Source: Candidatus Aquabacterium excrementipullorum (GTDB taxonomy: Bacteria > Pseudomonadota > Gammaproteobacteria > Burkholderiales > Burkholderiaceae_C). From it: a stretch of DNA of 64,000 bases. The notes beneath the pieces were generated by a model that was not told the DNA's origin, searched no databases, and saw only the letters and a program-made list of their open reading frames with translations. The translations under genes were made by a program, and so were the position numbers. The stretch spans positions 1-64,000 of the forward strand of contig DXIO01000147.1 of assembly GCA_019112875.1 (NCBI GenBank). Reading direction: 5' to 3'. This document shows positions 46,478 to 56,392 of this stretch, piece by piece; position 1 is the first letter of the stretch; every line of letters starts with the position of its first letter.

Positions 46478-46689
46478 ACCCATTGAAGTAACCCCGTGCC
46501 CCGGCGCTGCCCGGGGATCGACGCCCCTGCGCTTTCCGGCGCGTGGGCGGGCGATTCAAGCCTCGCGCCGCCATGCGGCGATGGGGCAGGGCGGCACCAA
46601 GGGCGTTTTTCCCTGACTTTGTCGAACCCCGTGGCCACGGCCTGCCGGTTACCGCCGGCTGGCTCAAGAGCGCGAAAGGACGATTGAAT

Positions 46690-48268
<1,579 letters not shown>

Positions 48269-48310
48269 TCGTGTTGGCCGGCCCTGGTGCCGGCCGTCGC
48301 AGAGTTCGAG

Positions 48311-48340
48311 AAAGCCGCCCCCCGGGGCGGCTTTTTGTTT
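48311..48340 (+). terminator. Rho-independent terminator of the ilvBHC operon
   Basis: AAAGCCGCCC (48311-48320) pairs with GGGCGGCTTT (48325-48334) around a CCCG loop, followed by TTTGTTT. It is 42 bp after the ilvC stop codon. The convergent ankyrin gene ends 41 bp further on. Confidence 0.95.
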
Positions 48341-48380
48341 TGTGCGCCCGGTGTGGCGGCAGTGTGTTTGCCGCCTGGTT

Positions 48381-50894
48381 TCAGCGCGGGGGCAGGTGTT
48401 CCCGCAGCCAGCGTTCCGAATCGCCTTGCTTGAAGAAGCTCGCCCAGGCGAACACGTCCTGCCCGTGATCGTCGCGCTGAGAGGCATCGGCGCCGTGGTC
48501 GAGCAGCCACTGCATGGCGGCGATGCGGCCCTTGGCGGCGGCCAGCTGCAGCGGGCTTTCACCGCGGCTGGCGGTGGCGCGGGTGTTGAGCGGCAGGCCA
48601 CGCTTGAGCAGCGTGTCCAGGCAGGGCACGCAGTCGCCCATGGCGGCCATGTGCACGGGTGTCCAGCCCCAGCGGTTGGCCACGTCGGTGCGGGCGCCGG
48701 CCGCGAGCAGTTTCTCGAAGGCCTCGGGCTGTCCGAAGTAGGCGGCCATCAGCAAGGCGGTGTCGCCGCGTTCGTTCACGCTGATCTGGTCGGCGTAGTT
48801 CACGTCGGCGCCGTGCTGCAGCAGGGTGTCCATGATGGGCAGCAGGCCGCGCCCGGCGGCCAGCATCAGCACCGAACGGCCCGAATCGCTGGTGGCGGAT
48901 GGATTGGCGCCATCACGCAGGGCCTTGCGCACGGCGCGTTCGTCCGCCGCGTCGATGGCGCGCAGCAGGGCCTGATCGGCCAGACCGATGCTGAGCAAGG
49001 CATTGAACTGCTGGTGCACGGGGCGCAGCCAGGCGCGAGCGGTGTCGTTCGCTGTCAGCGACAAGGCCGCGTCCAGATGCGTGGCGAACGCCAGGCTGAT
49101 CACAGTCAACAGGAGCCAGCCGGTGAGGGTGCTGATGCGCTCACGCGCGGTAGGTGAGCGGGCGGTGAAGGTGGCAGCATCGGCCCTGGGCTTGGCCTGC
49201 TGCCGCAGCTTCTGGAGTTGCTCGGCCGCGCCCAGCGCGACGCCCAGCCCGGGCAGCGGGGGCGTCACGCTCTGACGGCGCAGGGTGTTGCTGTCCCATT
49301 GTTCGAGCAGGTGGTGGCCGGCGGCCTGGCCATGGGCTTTCTGGGTGTGCGTGAGCCGGGGTGCCAGGGCGCTGTCTGGTGCGACTGCCAGCACCGTGAA
49401 ATGCCGCCGCAGGCTCGATGAGCGGTCCAGCCACCAGGCGCCAGGTGTGATCCCCACCACCCAACGGCGGGTGCCGACATGCAGGGCCAGGCCGATGGTG
49501 AGCATGGAGCCGAGCATGCCCAGAAGCCAGATGAGCGCATCGGCCGATTCTTCGGCATGGAAGTGCTGGCGTGATGCCACGGCAAGGCCCAGGCTGAACA
49601 GGCCGATGGCGATCGCACCGCCCACCCGCCACGGCCGTGTGAAATGGGCCAGTTGAAGGCCATGTTCCTGGCTCAGCCACATCACCGTGGGCGGTACGGC
49701 TTCGGCCGTGGCTGCGGGCAAAGGTGCCTCGGCAGCGGTGGAGGTTGGCGTGACCACGAAGCCCGGTCTGCCGGCTTGCACGGGCAGATCGAACACCTGT
49801 TCGCCCCTTCGCTTCGCTTCTTCCACGATCAGGCGCCAGCTGATCCGGTGGCCTTCCTTGTCGATGCCGGAGCGCTGGGCATGGGCCGGCCAATGCACCT
49901 TCATGCGCAGATGTGCGCCGCCATCCCCCGTGGGATGGATGCTCAGTGGCAAGACCTGTTCGCTCAGTGTTTCCTCCGAGCGCTCCGAATCGTCATGGGG
50001 CAGGCGGCTTTGCACCAGGCGTGCCTTCCAGCCTGATGCGTCGGCATGGCGCCAGCGAGCGGGTGGGAGATGCAGTGTGAGGCCTGATGGTTCGCCAGCG
50101 TGCAGGGCGTCGTTGTCCAGTGTCAATGCGCTACCACGGTGGCGCAACGCTTGGCGCCAGGTGGCCACGGCGGCCCAGGCCATCAGCAGGCCGACGGCGG
50201 GGAACAGCCCGACGAAGACATCGGCGAAGCGCCAGCCCTCTCGATCGGCCCAGACCGCCAGCGCGATGGGAAAAGCAATGAGGTTCCACAGCAGCGTGAA
50301 GATGGTGATGCCCCAGGCCTTGGCCTTGCTGTTGTCCCGCAGCGCGCCTGATGGAGGCGGCACGGGCAAACCGTCCGCGGGGGTGTCGTGCGGGCCTCTC
50401 AGGACCGCGATCAGGGCCACCAGCGCACCCAGGCCCACGGCCGGAAAGATGAGCGCGAAGGGCAGCAGGAATGCGAGTTGGCGCCATCTTGGCTCACGAT
50501 CGAGCAGGGCCATGCCAGGGTGCTCGGGGTCGATCCAGGCGGTCACGGTCTGGCCCGTGCGTTGTGCGGCCTCAAGGCGAGCGTGCCATTGCTTCTGCTC
50601 GTGGCTGTTCAGGCTCCAGGCGATGCGGTCACCCGTCAGGGTTCGGCCCGAATACTGGTATTGGTAGCGGACGACGGGATGGAGGTCCCCATCGCTGTCT
50701 TCTTCCATGCGGACATCCAGCACGCGGGCCGGCACGGGCACGTAGTGCTGCAGGCGGGGCGCTTCCTTCAGTGCGTGCCACAGGGGCCGCACGCCGATCA
50801 CCAGCCCGCCCGCGCCGAAGGCCAGCACGAACAAGGACAGGAACAAGGCGATGCCGATGCGGCCGAGCAGGCCCAGCTTGCGGGGTGCACCCAT
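48381..50894 (-). CDS. Membrane protein with DUF3592-like region and C-terminal ankyrin repeats
   Basis: A large membrane protein of 837 residues. A hydrophobic N-terminus (GRIGIALFLSLFVLAFGAGG) is followed by an extracytoplasmic DUF3592-like domain (RVLDVRMEEDSDGDLHPVVRYQYQYSGRTL shortened by eye). Further hydrophobic pairs lie near residues 135-165, 200-240 and 425-470. The last 190 residues are about five ankyrin repeats (SVLMLAAGRGLLPIMDTLL, TALLMAAYFGQPEAFEKLL, TPVHMAAMGDCVPCLDTLL, SPLQLAAAKGRIAAMQWLL). Ankyrin repeats bind proteins; the partner is unknown. ATG 50894 precedes the first hydrophobic segment, but no clear ribosome binding site supports it. It is convergent with ilvC. Confidence 0.82.
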   Translation of the reverse strand: MGAPRKLGLLGRIGIALFLSLFVLAFGAGGLVIGVRPLWHALKEAPRLQHYVPVPARVLDVRMEEDSDGDLHPVVRYQYQYSGRTLTGDRIAWSLNSHEQKQWHARLEAAQRTGQTVTAWIDPEHPGMALLDREPRWRQLAFLLPFALIFPAVGLGALVALIAVLRGPHDTPADGLPVPPPSGALRDNSKAKAWGITIFTLLWNLIAFPIALAVWADREGWRFADVFVGLFPAVGLLMAWAAVATWRQALRHRGSALTLDNDALHAGEPSGLTLHLPPARWRHADASGWKARLVQSRLPHDDSERSEETLSEQVLPLSIHPTGDGGAHLRMKVHWPAHAQRSGIDKEGHRISWRLIVEEAKRRGEQVFDLPVQAGRPGFVVTPTSTAAEAPLPAATAEAVPPTVMWLSQEHGLQLAHFTRPWRVGGAIAIGLFSLGLAVASRQHFHAEESADALIWLLGMLGSMLTIGLALHVGTRRWVVGITPGAWWLDRSSSLRRHFTVLAVAPDSALAPRLTHTQKAHGQAAGHHLLEQWDSNTLRRQSVTPPLPGLGVALGAAEQLQKLRQQAKPRADAATFTARSPTARERISTLTGWLLLTVISLAFATHLDAALSLTANDTARAWLRPVHQQFNALLSIGLADQALLRAIDAADERAVRKALRDGANPSATSDSGRSVLMLAAGRGLLPIMDTLLQHGADVNYADQISVNERGDTALLMAAYFGQPEAFEKLLAAGARTDVANRWGWTPVHMAAMGDCVPCLDTLLKRGLPLNTRATASRGESPLQLAAAKGRIAAMQWLLDHGADASQRDDHGQDVFAWASFFKQGDSERWLREHLPPR

Positions 50895-50995
50895 GGCGAT
50901 GAGTTTGGATTGACTGGCGCCAAGATACCTCAGCCCCTGAGGCATGGCTGCGCGCTCAATCCCTCGGGCGTTGCGCCGTGGCTGCACTCAGGTGC

Positions 50996-52195
50996 TCAAG
51001 CGTTCGTACGCCTCCATGGCTGCCAGCGCAACCGCCAGCCCAGCAGCAGACCCAGGCCCGCGCAGAGAAGGAAGACCCAGCCCGACACGGCAGCTGCCAT
51101 GATCCCTGACAGCAAGGTGCCCACGGTGCAGCCCAGCGCCAGCATGCTGCCCAGGCCCATCAGCAGGCCCCCAACAAAGTTACGGGCGGCTTCTTGCCTG
51201 GTTGGCCAGCGCGGTTTGAAATCACCAGCAATCAGTGCGGCGGCGAAGGCACCCAGCACCAGGCCGACCACCAGCGCGCCGTTGTTCGACCACAGGGTCT
51301 CCTTGATGGTGGTGACGCAGCCACGGAAGGTGTCGAGCCCTTCCAGCCGGCTGGGCAGCAGCCAGCCTTGCTGGTCCGCCAGCGTGCGCGCCAGGCTGCC
51401 GAGTTCAGAGGTGACGCCCAATGGCGACACGCGCAGGAAGGCCAGCACGCCGAGTCCGCCGATGAGCACGCCGCCCATGTGGGGCGTCCAGCGTCGCTGC
51501 CACCAGGCCACCTTGAGCCCAACTGGCGATTCGGGTGTGCGATGGAATTTCCAAAGCAGCCATGCCAGCGCACCCAATCCCAGCAGTTGTACCGCCAGCG
51601 ATCCCTCATAGCCCAGGTGATGAGGCAGCCACAGCACGGGGGCCTCCTGGATCTGTCGCAGGTACAGGGCATTCCAGGCCTGCAGGCCCAGCACGAAGCC
51701 CAGCACCGTGCCAGCCAGCGCGATCGGGGCGGTCAGCGCGCCTTCGCCCAGCCGGTACAGCTGTGCGCTGATGCACGATCCGGCCAGCGCCATGCCCAGG
51801 CCGAAGGTGAACGAGGCGCCCACCAGCACGACGCTCACCGGCCCGATGTGCGCACCCGGCGGCAAGCGCCCAGGCGCGGGCTCGGGCAGGAAGGCGCCGA
51901 ACACCGCGTGGTAGCCCAGCGTGCCCACGGCCAGCGCCGCCAGGATGCCCAACAGCCCGCGTGCATCCCGCTGCTCGATGAAGTCACGGCTGACGCAATA
52001 AAAACAGAAGCGCGAGCGCTGCAGCAAGGCGCCGAACGCCAGGCCGAACACCAGTGACAGGGCCAGCGCACGGCCCCCCGGCAGCGCAGACAGATGCCGG
52101 TGCAGCAAAAAGGCCGCGCACAGCGCGGCCACGAGGGACAGGAAGGCCATCCAACCGGGCCCTCGCTGCCCGATTGGCAAAGGCGTTGAACTCAT
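50996..52195 (-). CDS. YeeE/YedE family sulfur-compound transporter
   Basis: Polytopic membrane protein of 399 residues with about ten helices, made of two similar halves. The family motifs that carry conserved Cys residues are present: RSRFCFYCVSRDF near residue 60, LAGSCISAQLYRLGEGA near 140, RGCVTTIKETLWSNNGALVV near 290, and GSMLALGCTVGTLLSG near 350. TsuA-type members of this family import thiosulfate. It follows the rhodanese gene by only 7 nt on the same strand, so sulfur transport (thiosulfate or a persulfide) is the likely role. Confidence 0.88.
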   Translation of the reverse strand: MSSTPLPIGQRGPGWMAFLSLVAALCAAFLLHRHLSALPGGRALALSLVFGLAFGALLQRSRFCFYCVSRDFIEQRDARGLLGILAALAVGTLGYHAVFGAFLPEPAPGRLPPGAHIGPVSVVLVGASFTFGLGMALAGSCISAQLYRLGEGALTAPIALAGTVLGFVLGLQAWNALYLRQIQEAPVLWLPHHLGYEGSLAVQLLGLGALAWLLWKFHRTPESPVGLKVAWWQRRWTPHMGGVLIGGLGVLAFLRVSPLGVTSELGSLARTLADQQGWLLPSRLEGLDTFRGCVTTIKETLWSNNGALVVGLVLGAFAAALIAGDFKPRWPTRQEAARNFVGGLLMGLGSMLALGCTVGTLLSGIMAAAVSGWVFLLCAGLGLLLGWRLRWQPWRRTNA

Positions 52196-52202
52196 GTGCG
52201 TG

Positions 52203-53117
52203 TCAACGACCGCCCCACAGGGTGCCTGCCGGGTTGTTGATGGGCACGCCCACGGTGTTACCGTACTCCGTCCACGAACCGTCGTAGTTGCGCACGTCGT
52301 AGCCCAGCAGCTTCTTCAGCGCGAACCAGGTGTGGCTGGAGCGTTCGCCGATGCGGCAGTAGGTGATCACCGAGCGCTTGCCGTCGATGCCGGCGCTGGC
52401 GTAGAGCTTGCGCAACTCTTCCACGGGCTTGAAGGTGCCATCGGCGGCCACGGCCTGGCCCCACGGCACGTTGACGGCGCCAGGCACATGGCCCGCGCGC
52501 ACGGCCAGCTCCTGCACGCCGGTGGGCGCGAATACCTTGCCGCTGTACTCGTCGGCCGAGCGGATGTCGACCAGCGCGGTGTTGCTCTTCTTCTCGGCCG
52601 CGGCGACCACGTCCGGCAGGCGAGCGCGCAGGCCGGTGTTGGCGGCGCTGACCTTGATGTTGCCCGCCGAGGGCGTGGCGGCCAGTGGCGACAGGGCGCG
52701 GCCTTCGGCCTCCCACTTCTTGCGGCCACCATCGAGCAGCTTCACGTTCTTGACGCTGTAGACATCGAAGACCCAGGCGCCCCAGGCGGCGAACCAGTTG
52801 TTGTTGTCACCGTAGAGGATCACGGTGCTGTCCTGGTTGACGCCAGCGGCGCGCAGCTTCTTCTCCAGGTCCTGCGGGGTGGCGATGTCCCGGCGCACGG
52901 GATCGACCAGGTCGGTGTGCCATTCGAAGTTCGACGCGCCAGGGATGTGCCCGCGCTCATAGACGCCTGGCACCACGCTGACCTCGATGATCCGGATCTT
53001 GGGATCATTCAGGTTCTTTTCGAGCCAGTCGGTGCTGACCAGGAAAGGCGAGTTGGCCAGGGCGGGCAGGCTGAACAGCCAGGCGCTGGCCGCCAGTAGC
53101 TTCTTGAACGTCTTCAT
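52203..53117 (-). CDS. Periplasmic sulfurtransferase (tandem rhodanese)
   Basis: Exported thiosulfate/3-mercaptopyruvate-type sulfurtransferase of 304 residues. The signal peptide (MKTFKKLLAASAWLFSLPALA, cleavage after ALA) is followed by an inactive N-terminal rhodanese domain (IRIIEVSVVPGVYERGHIPGA) and a catalytic one (TALVDIRSADEYSG...GHVPGAVNVPW) with the active-site Cys in TYCRIGERSSHTW. ATG 53117 has GAGAGG about 7 nt upstream. It forms a two-gene unit with the YeeE/YedE transporter downstream and is divergent from the flavin reductase gene. Confidence 0.92.
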   Translation of the reverse strand: MKTFKKLLAASAWLFSLPALANSPFLVSTDWLEKNLNDPKIRIIEVSVVPGVYERGHIPGASNFEWHTDLVDPVRRDIATPQDLEKKLRAAGVNQDSTVILYGDNNNWFAAWGAWVFDVYSVKNVKLLDGGRKKWEAEGRALSPLAATPSAGNIKVSAANTGLRARLPDVVAAAEKKSNTALVDIRSADEYSGKVFAPTGVQELAVRAGHVPGAVNVPWGQAVAADGTFKPVEELRKLYASAGIDGKRSVITYCRIGERSSHTWFALKKLLGYDVRNYDGSWTEYGNTVGVPINNPAGTLWGGR

Positions 53118-53224
53118 GTCGTGACCTCTCATGCGCCATGGATGTTGGTGATGCTGGAATGCGGTGGACGCGTGCCGCCGACGCAGTCTCATTCATGTTG
53201 AGTTCATTTGTTAAATGCTGGATT

Positions 53225-53240
53225 CGCATTTGGATATGCG
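53225..53240. repeat. Inverted repeat in the rhodanese/flavin reductase divergent region
   Basis: CGCAT-TTGGAT-ATGCG (5-bp arms, 6-bp spacer) lies 108 bp upstream of the rhodanese start and 79 bp upstream of the flavin reductase start. It could be an operator for either gene. The remaining 53118-53318 shows nothing else I can support. Confidence 0.3.
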
Positions 53241-53318
53241 TTTCCTGGCTGCGACGATGGGACGAGGTCTCCATCGCCCTTCCCGGGCGAGGCTTGGTGC
53301 CGATGGCTACACTGGCTC

Positions 53319-53912
53319 ATGACCGACCGACCCGCCCACGTGGTGCCTGTGGACCTCGCCAAGGCCTACCGCCTGATCAACCACGGCCCGACCGTGCTGG
53401 TCAGCGCGGCCCATGGCGGGCGCCGCAACGTGATGGCTGCTGCCTGGAACATGCCGCTGGATTTCGCGCCGCCCAAGGTGGCGGTGGTGATCGACCGCAA
53501 GACTTATACGCGTGAGCTGATCGAGGCCTCAGGAGAGTTGGTTCTGTGCGTGCCGACGCGCGCGCAGATCGAGGCGGTCTCGCAGGTGGGCAGCACCTCG
53601 GGCCGCGGTCTGGACCAGGCCACCGACAAGTTCGAGGCCGCAGGCCTGACGACCTTCCGTGGCGACCAGGTCGCAGCGCCTTTGGTGGAAGGCTGTGTGG
53701 CCTGGCTGGAGTGCAAGCTGCTGCCCGAGCCCGAGATGGCTCAGCGCTACGACCTGTTCCTGGCCGAGGTGGTCGCGGCCTGGGCCGATAGCCGCGTGTT
53801 CGATGGGGGGCACTGGCGGCCCATCGATGCAGCGCACAGCACGCTGCACCATGTGGCCGGCGGTGTGTTCTTCACGCTGGGCGAGCCGGTCAAGAGCCGC
53901 GACGGCGATTGA
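53319..53912 (+). CDS. Flavin reductase family protein (FMN-binding)
   Basis: FMN-binding split-barrel oxidoreductase of 197 residues. The family signature is visible as AYRLINHGPTVLVSAAHGGRRNVMAAAWNMPLDFAPPKVAVV (shown here for its Asn-rich pocket around residues 15-55) and by SGELVLCVPTRAQIEAVSQVG, with GCVAWLECKLLPEPEM in the second half. Members supply reduced flavin to partner enzymes or reduce small substrates. No partner oxygenase is adjacent. ATG 53319 is chosen because similarity begins there; no strong ribosome binding site is visible. Confidence 0.85.
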   Translation: MTDRPAHVVPVDLAKAYRLINHGPTVLVSAAHGGRRNVMAAAWNMPLDFAPPKVAVVIDRKTYTRELIEASGELVLCVPTRAQIEAVSQVGSTSGRGLDQATDKFEAAGLTTFRGDQVAAPLVEGCVAWLECKLLPEPEMAQRYDLFLAEVVAAWADSRVFDGGHWRPIDAAHSTLHHVAGGVFFTLGEPVKSRDGD

Positions 53913-53935
53913 CCTGACCGCTGAACCTGGGCGGA

Positions 53936-54910
53936 TCAGTCCGCCCAGTCGTTGAGGGGCGAGCCCGACGACAGCTTCTCGCGCTGCTGGCGCACGCGGG
54001 CCTTGAGCTTGTCGTGCACGCCGCGGTCGAACTCCTGCTGCAGCACCACCGGGAAGGCCGCAGACACCGAGCCGATGGCCAGCGGGCGCAGGCGCTCGAA
54101 CAGGTTGTGCACGGTGCGCAAGGCATTGGGCGGCAGGGCCTGCAGCGGATCCTTGTCGGCCCCTGCATCCGCGTCGTCCTGCTGCGGGCTCAGCGATTGC
54201 ATCAACTCTCGCACCATGGCGACCACGAACTGGTCGACATAGGCCTGCGCAATAGCGCGCATGTGCTCGATGAGCTGGTTTTGCAACGCCAGCGAGGTGG
54301 ACAGCGGCACCTTCATCTCGGCCATCTGCTTGCCGATGGCCCACAGCGACGGGCTGAGGATGTCGACCTGCGTATCGGCCTTGAGCGGGCTTTCCTGATC
54401 CACATCGACGGTTTCGTACAACCCGGTGTTGAGCAGCGGCATGACCTGCTCGGCGGTGATGCTTTCACCCCAGTGCTCGGTCAGATCGGCCAGACTCTTG
54501 CGCAAGGGTTGTTCCACGCGGAAGAAGCCGTTGGAAAAGAGCTGGGCAATCAGCGAGTACTCGGCACCGGCGCGGTCCGGCACGCGGGCCAGCAGATCGC
54601 CGATGGCCTCCAGGCCGAACCCCATGTGGCGCATCTCGCGGATGAGTTCCAGCCGGGATTTGTGCTGGCCCGAGTACAGGCCCAGACGCCCATGCAGCAC
54701 GGGTGGTGGCATCAGGCCGGCGGTCTGGTAGGCGCGGATGTTGCGCACCGACACCCCGGTCTGCCGGGCCAGTTCGGCCACCGTCATGCCCGAGCCGCTG
54801 TCGGGGGCGCTGGCGGGTTTGCGTCGCGACACCGCGGCACCCGGCTTGGTGGCGGCCTTGGCGCCCGCAGCGGGCTTCTTGCTCGAAGGTGACGGGGCTT
54901 GAGAGGGCAT
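53936..54910 (-). CDS. MerR family transcriptional regulator
   Basis: DNA-binding regulator of 324 residues. After a 40-residue Lys/Ala/Pro-rich leader, the MerR winged helix reads MTVAELARQTGVSVRNIRAYQTAGLMPPP, then LYSGQHKSRLELIREMRHMGFGLEAIGDLLA. The C-terminal 200 residues form a helical effector domain without the Cys pattern of metal sensors, so the inducer is not a metal of the usual type. The start ATG 54910 is immediately after the divergent region shared with the chalcone-isomerase-like gene, which it may regulate. Upstream in-frame starts would run through the neighbouring gene. Confidence 0.88.
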   Translation of the reverse strand: MPSQAPSPSSKKPAAGAKAATKPGAAVSRRKPASAPDSGSGMTVAELARQTGVSVRNIRAYQTAGLMPPPVLHGRLGLYSGQHKSRLELIREMRHMGFGLEAIGDLLARVPDRAGAEYSLIAQLFSNGFFRVEQPLRKSLADLTEHWGESITAEQVMPLLNTGLYETVDVDQESPLKADTQVDILSPSLWAIGKQMAEMKVPLSTSLALQNQLIEHMRAIAQAYVDQFVVAMVRELMQSLSPQQDDADAGADKDPLQALPPNALRTVHNLFERLRPLAIGSVSAAFPVVLQQEFDRGVHDKLKARVRQQREKLSSGSPLNDWAD

Positions 54911-54914
54911 TTGT

Positions 54915-54960
54915 AATGCAAGTAGCAATCGCGAAATGATGAGCTGCTTAATGTTGCATT
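54915..54960. promoter_or_regulatory. Inverted repeat between MerR-type gene and chalcone-isomerase-like gene
   Basis: AATGCAA (54915-54921) and TTGCATT (54954-54960) are perfect complements separated by 32 bp, with internal matching GTAGC/GCTGC. The arrangement, in a 99-bp divergent gap, is consistent with an operator shared by both genes; the spacer is longer than a classic MerR operator. Confidence 0.4.
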
Positions 54961-55009
54961 CCCGATGTAGCATGACCATCCGTTTTTTCACCAACCTGCT
55001 TTGCGCAAC

Positions 55010-55621
55010 ATGAACAAGCTGAACAAACGCCGTCCGCTCAAGCAGTGGCTGGCGGTGTTGGCGGCGGCTGGGGCATGCCTGATGGCCGTGCCCGGTCAAG
55101 CCGCGGAAGTCGCCGGCGTGACGCTGGATGACGCGGCCACGCTGTCGGGGCAGCCCCTGGTGCTCAATGGCCTGGGCCTGCGCTCCAAGATGTTCATCAA
55201 GGTCTACGTGGTGGGCCTGTACCTGCCGCGCAAGGAAACACGGGCCGCCGATGTGCTGGCCATGCCGGGTGCCAAGCGCGTGCAGCTGGTGATGATGCGG
55301 GACGTGGGCAGCGAATTGCTGGCCGACAGCCTATCCAAGGGCCTGGCCGAGAACACCAGCAAGGCCGAACTGGCGCAGTTGCAGCCGCGCGTGGAGGTGC
55401 TCAAGGCCACGATGAAATCACTGGGCGAGGCACACAAGGGCTCGCGCATCCAGCTGGATTTCCAGCCTGGCGCGGGCACGCACGTGACAGTGGACGGCAA
55501 GGCCGTGGGCAACGACATCCCCGGTGAAGACTTCTACCGGGCGCTGCTGCGCATCTGGATCGGCGACGAAGTGGCGTCCAAGCCCTTGAAGGCCGAGTTG
55601 CTCGGCCTGCCGCCGACCTGA
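55010..55621 (+). CDS. Chalcone isomerase-like secreted protein
   Basis: Exported protein of 203 residues. A signal peptide (LKQWLAVLAAAGACLMAVPG, cleavage near GQA-A) precedes a chalcone-isomerase-like domain: VAGVTLDDAATLSGQPLVLNG, LRSKMFIKVYVVGLYLPRKE, KRVQLVMMRDVGSELLADSL, and GNDIPGEDFYRALLRIWIGD. Bacterial members do not isomerise chalcones as far as is known and may bind fatty acids or related lipids; that is inference from the fold. The start at ATG 55010 precedes a Lys/Arg-rich stretch. It is divergent from the MerR-type regulator. Confidence 0.88.
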   Translation: MNKLNKRRPLKQWLAVLAAAGACLMAVPGQAAEVAGVTLDDAATLSGQPLVLNGLGLRSKMFIKVYVVGLYLPRKETRAADVLAMPGAKRVQLVMMRDVGSELLADSLSKGLAENTSKAELAQLQPRVEVLKATMKSLGEAHKGSRIQLDFQPGAGTHVTVDGKAVGNDIPGEDFYRALLRIWIGDEVASKPLKAELLGLPPT

Positions 55622-55636
55622 TCGTCGGCGGTTTTC
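55610..55636 (+). terminator. Terminator overlapping the end of the chalcone-isomerase-like gene
   Basis: CCGCCGAC (55610-55617) pairs with GTCGGCGG (55624-55631) around a 6-nt loop that includes the TGA stop codon, followed by TTTT. It separates this gene from the convergent ubiE gene 19 bp away. Confidence 0.75.
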
Positions 55637-55640
55637 GGGC

Positions 55641-56372
55641 TCAGCACTTCAGGCCCATGTGCAGGGCCACGACGCCGCCGGTCATGTTGTGCACATCGAC
55701 ATGGCCAAAGCCGGCGTCCTTCATCATGGACTTGAGCGTGGCCTGATCGGGGTGCATGCGGATGGACTCGGCCAGGTAGCGGTAGCTCTCTTCGTCGTTG
55801 GCGACGAGCTTGCCGATCTTGGGCAGGATCTTGAACGAGTACCAGTCATAGGTCTTCTCCAGCGGCTTGGCCACTTTCGAGAACTCCAGCACCAGCAGGC
55901 GCCCGCCCGGCTTGAGCACGCGGCACATCTCTGCCAGGGCCTTGTCCTTGTGCGTCATGTTGCGCAGCCCGAAGGCCACGGTGACGATGTCGAAGGTGTT
56001 CTCGGGAAAGGGCAGCTTCTCGGCGTCGCACAGCGTGGTGGGCAGCATCACGCCGGCGTTGACCAGGCGGTCGCGGCCGGTGGCCAGCATGGCCTCGTTG
56101 ATGTCGGTGTGCACCACGGTGCCGCGCGGGCCCACGCGCTTGGCGAAGGCCTGGGCCAGGTCGCCCGTGCCGCCGGCGATGTCCAGCACCTTGTGGCCTT
56201 CGCGCACGCCGCTGGCGGCGATGGTGTAGGCCTTCCACAGGCGGTGCAGGCCCATCGACATCAGGTCGTTCATGATGTCGTACTTGCCGGCCACGGAGTC
56301 GAAGACGCCGCGCACGCGCGAGGCCTTCTGGGATTCGTCGACGGTCTCGAAACCGAAGTGGGTGTCGCTCAT
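55641..56372 (-). CDS. ubiE: Ubiquinone/menaquinone biosynthesis C-methyltransferase UbiE
   Basis: SAM-dependent methyltransferase of 243 residues that methylates the quinone ring during ubiquinone synthesis (and menaquinone where present). The family pattern is complete: [23 protein letters not shown]-binding [49 protein letters not shown], and [13 protein letters not shown] at the end. ATG 56372 gives the standard N-terminus. Convergent with the chalcone-isomerase-like gene; the flavoprotein gene lies 20 nt upstream on the same strand. Confidence 0.96.
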   Translation of the reverse strand: MSDTHFGFETVDESQKASRVRGVFDSVAGKYDIMNDLMSMGLHRLWKAYTIAASGVREGHKVLDIAGGTGDLAQAFAKRVGPRGTVVHTDINEAMLATGRDRLVNAGVMLPTTLCDAEKLPFPENTFDIVTVAFGLRNMTHKDKALAEMCRVLKPGGRLLVLEFSKVAKPLEKTYDWYSFKILPKIGKLVANDEESYRYLAESIRMHPDQATLKSMMKDAGFGHVDVHNMTGGVVALHMGLKC

Positions 56373-56392
56373 GCGCGCATCTTAGCGCGGGC

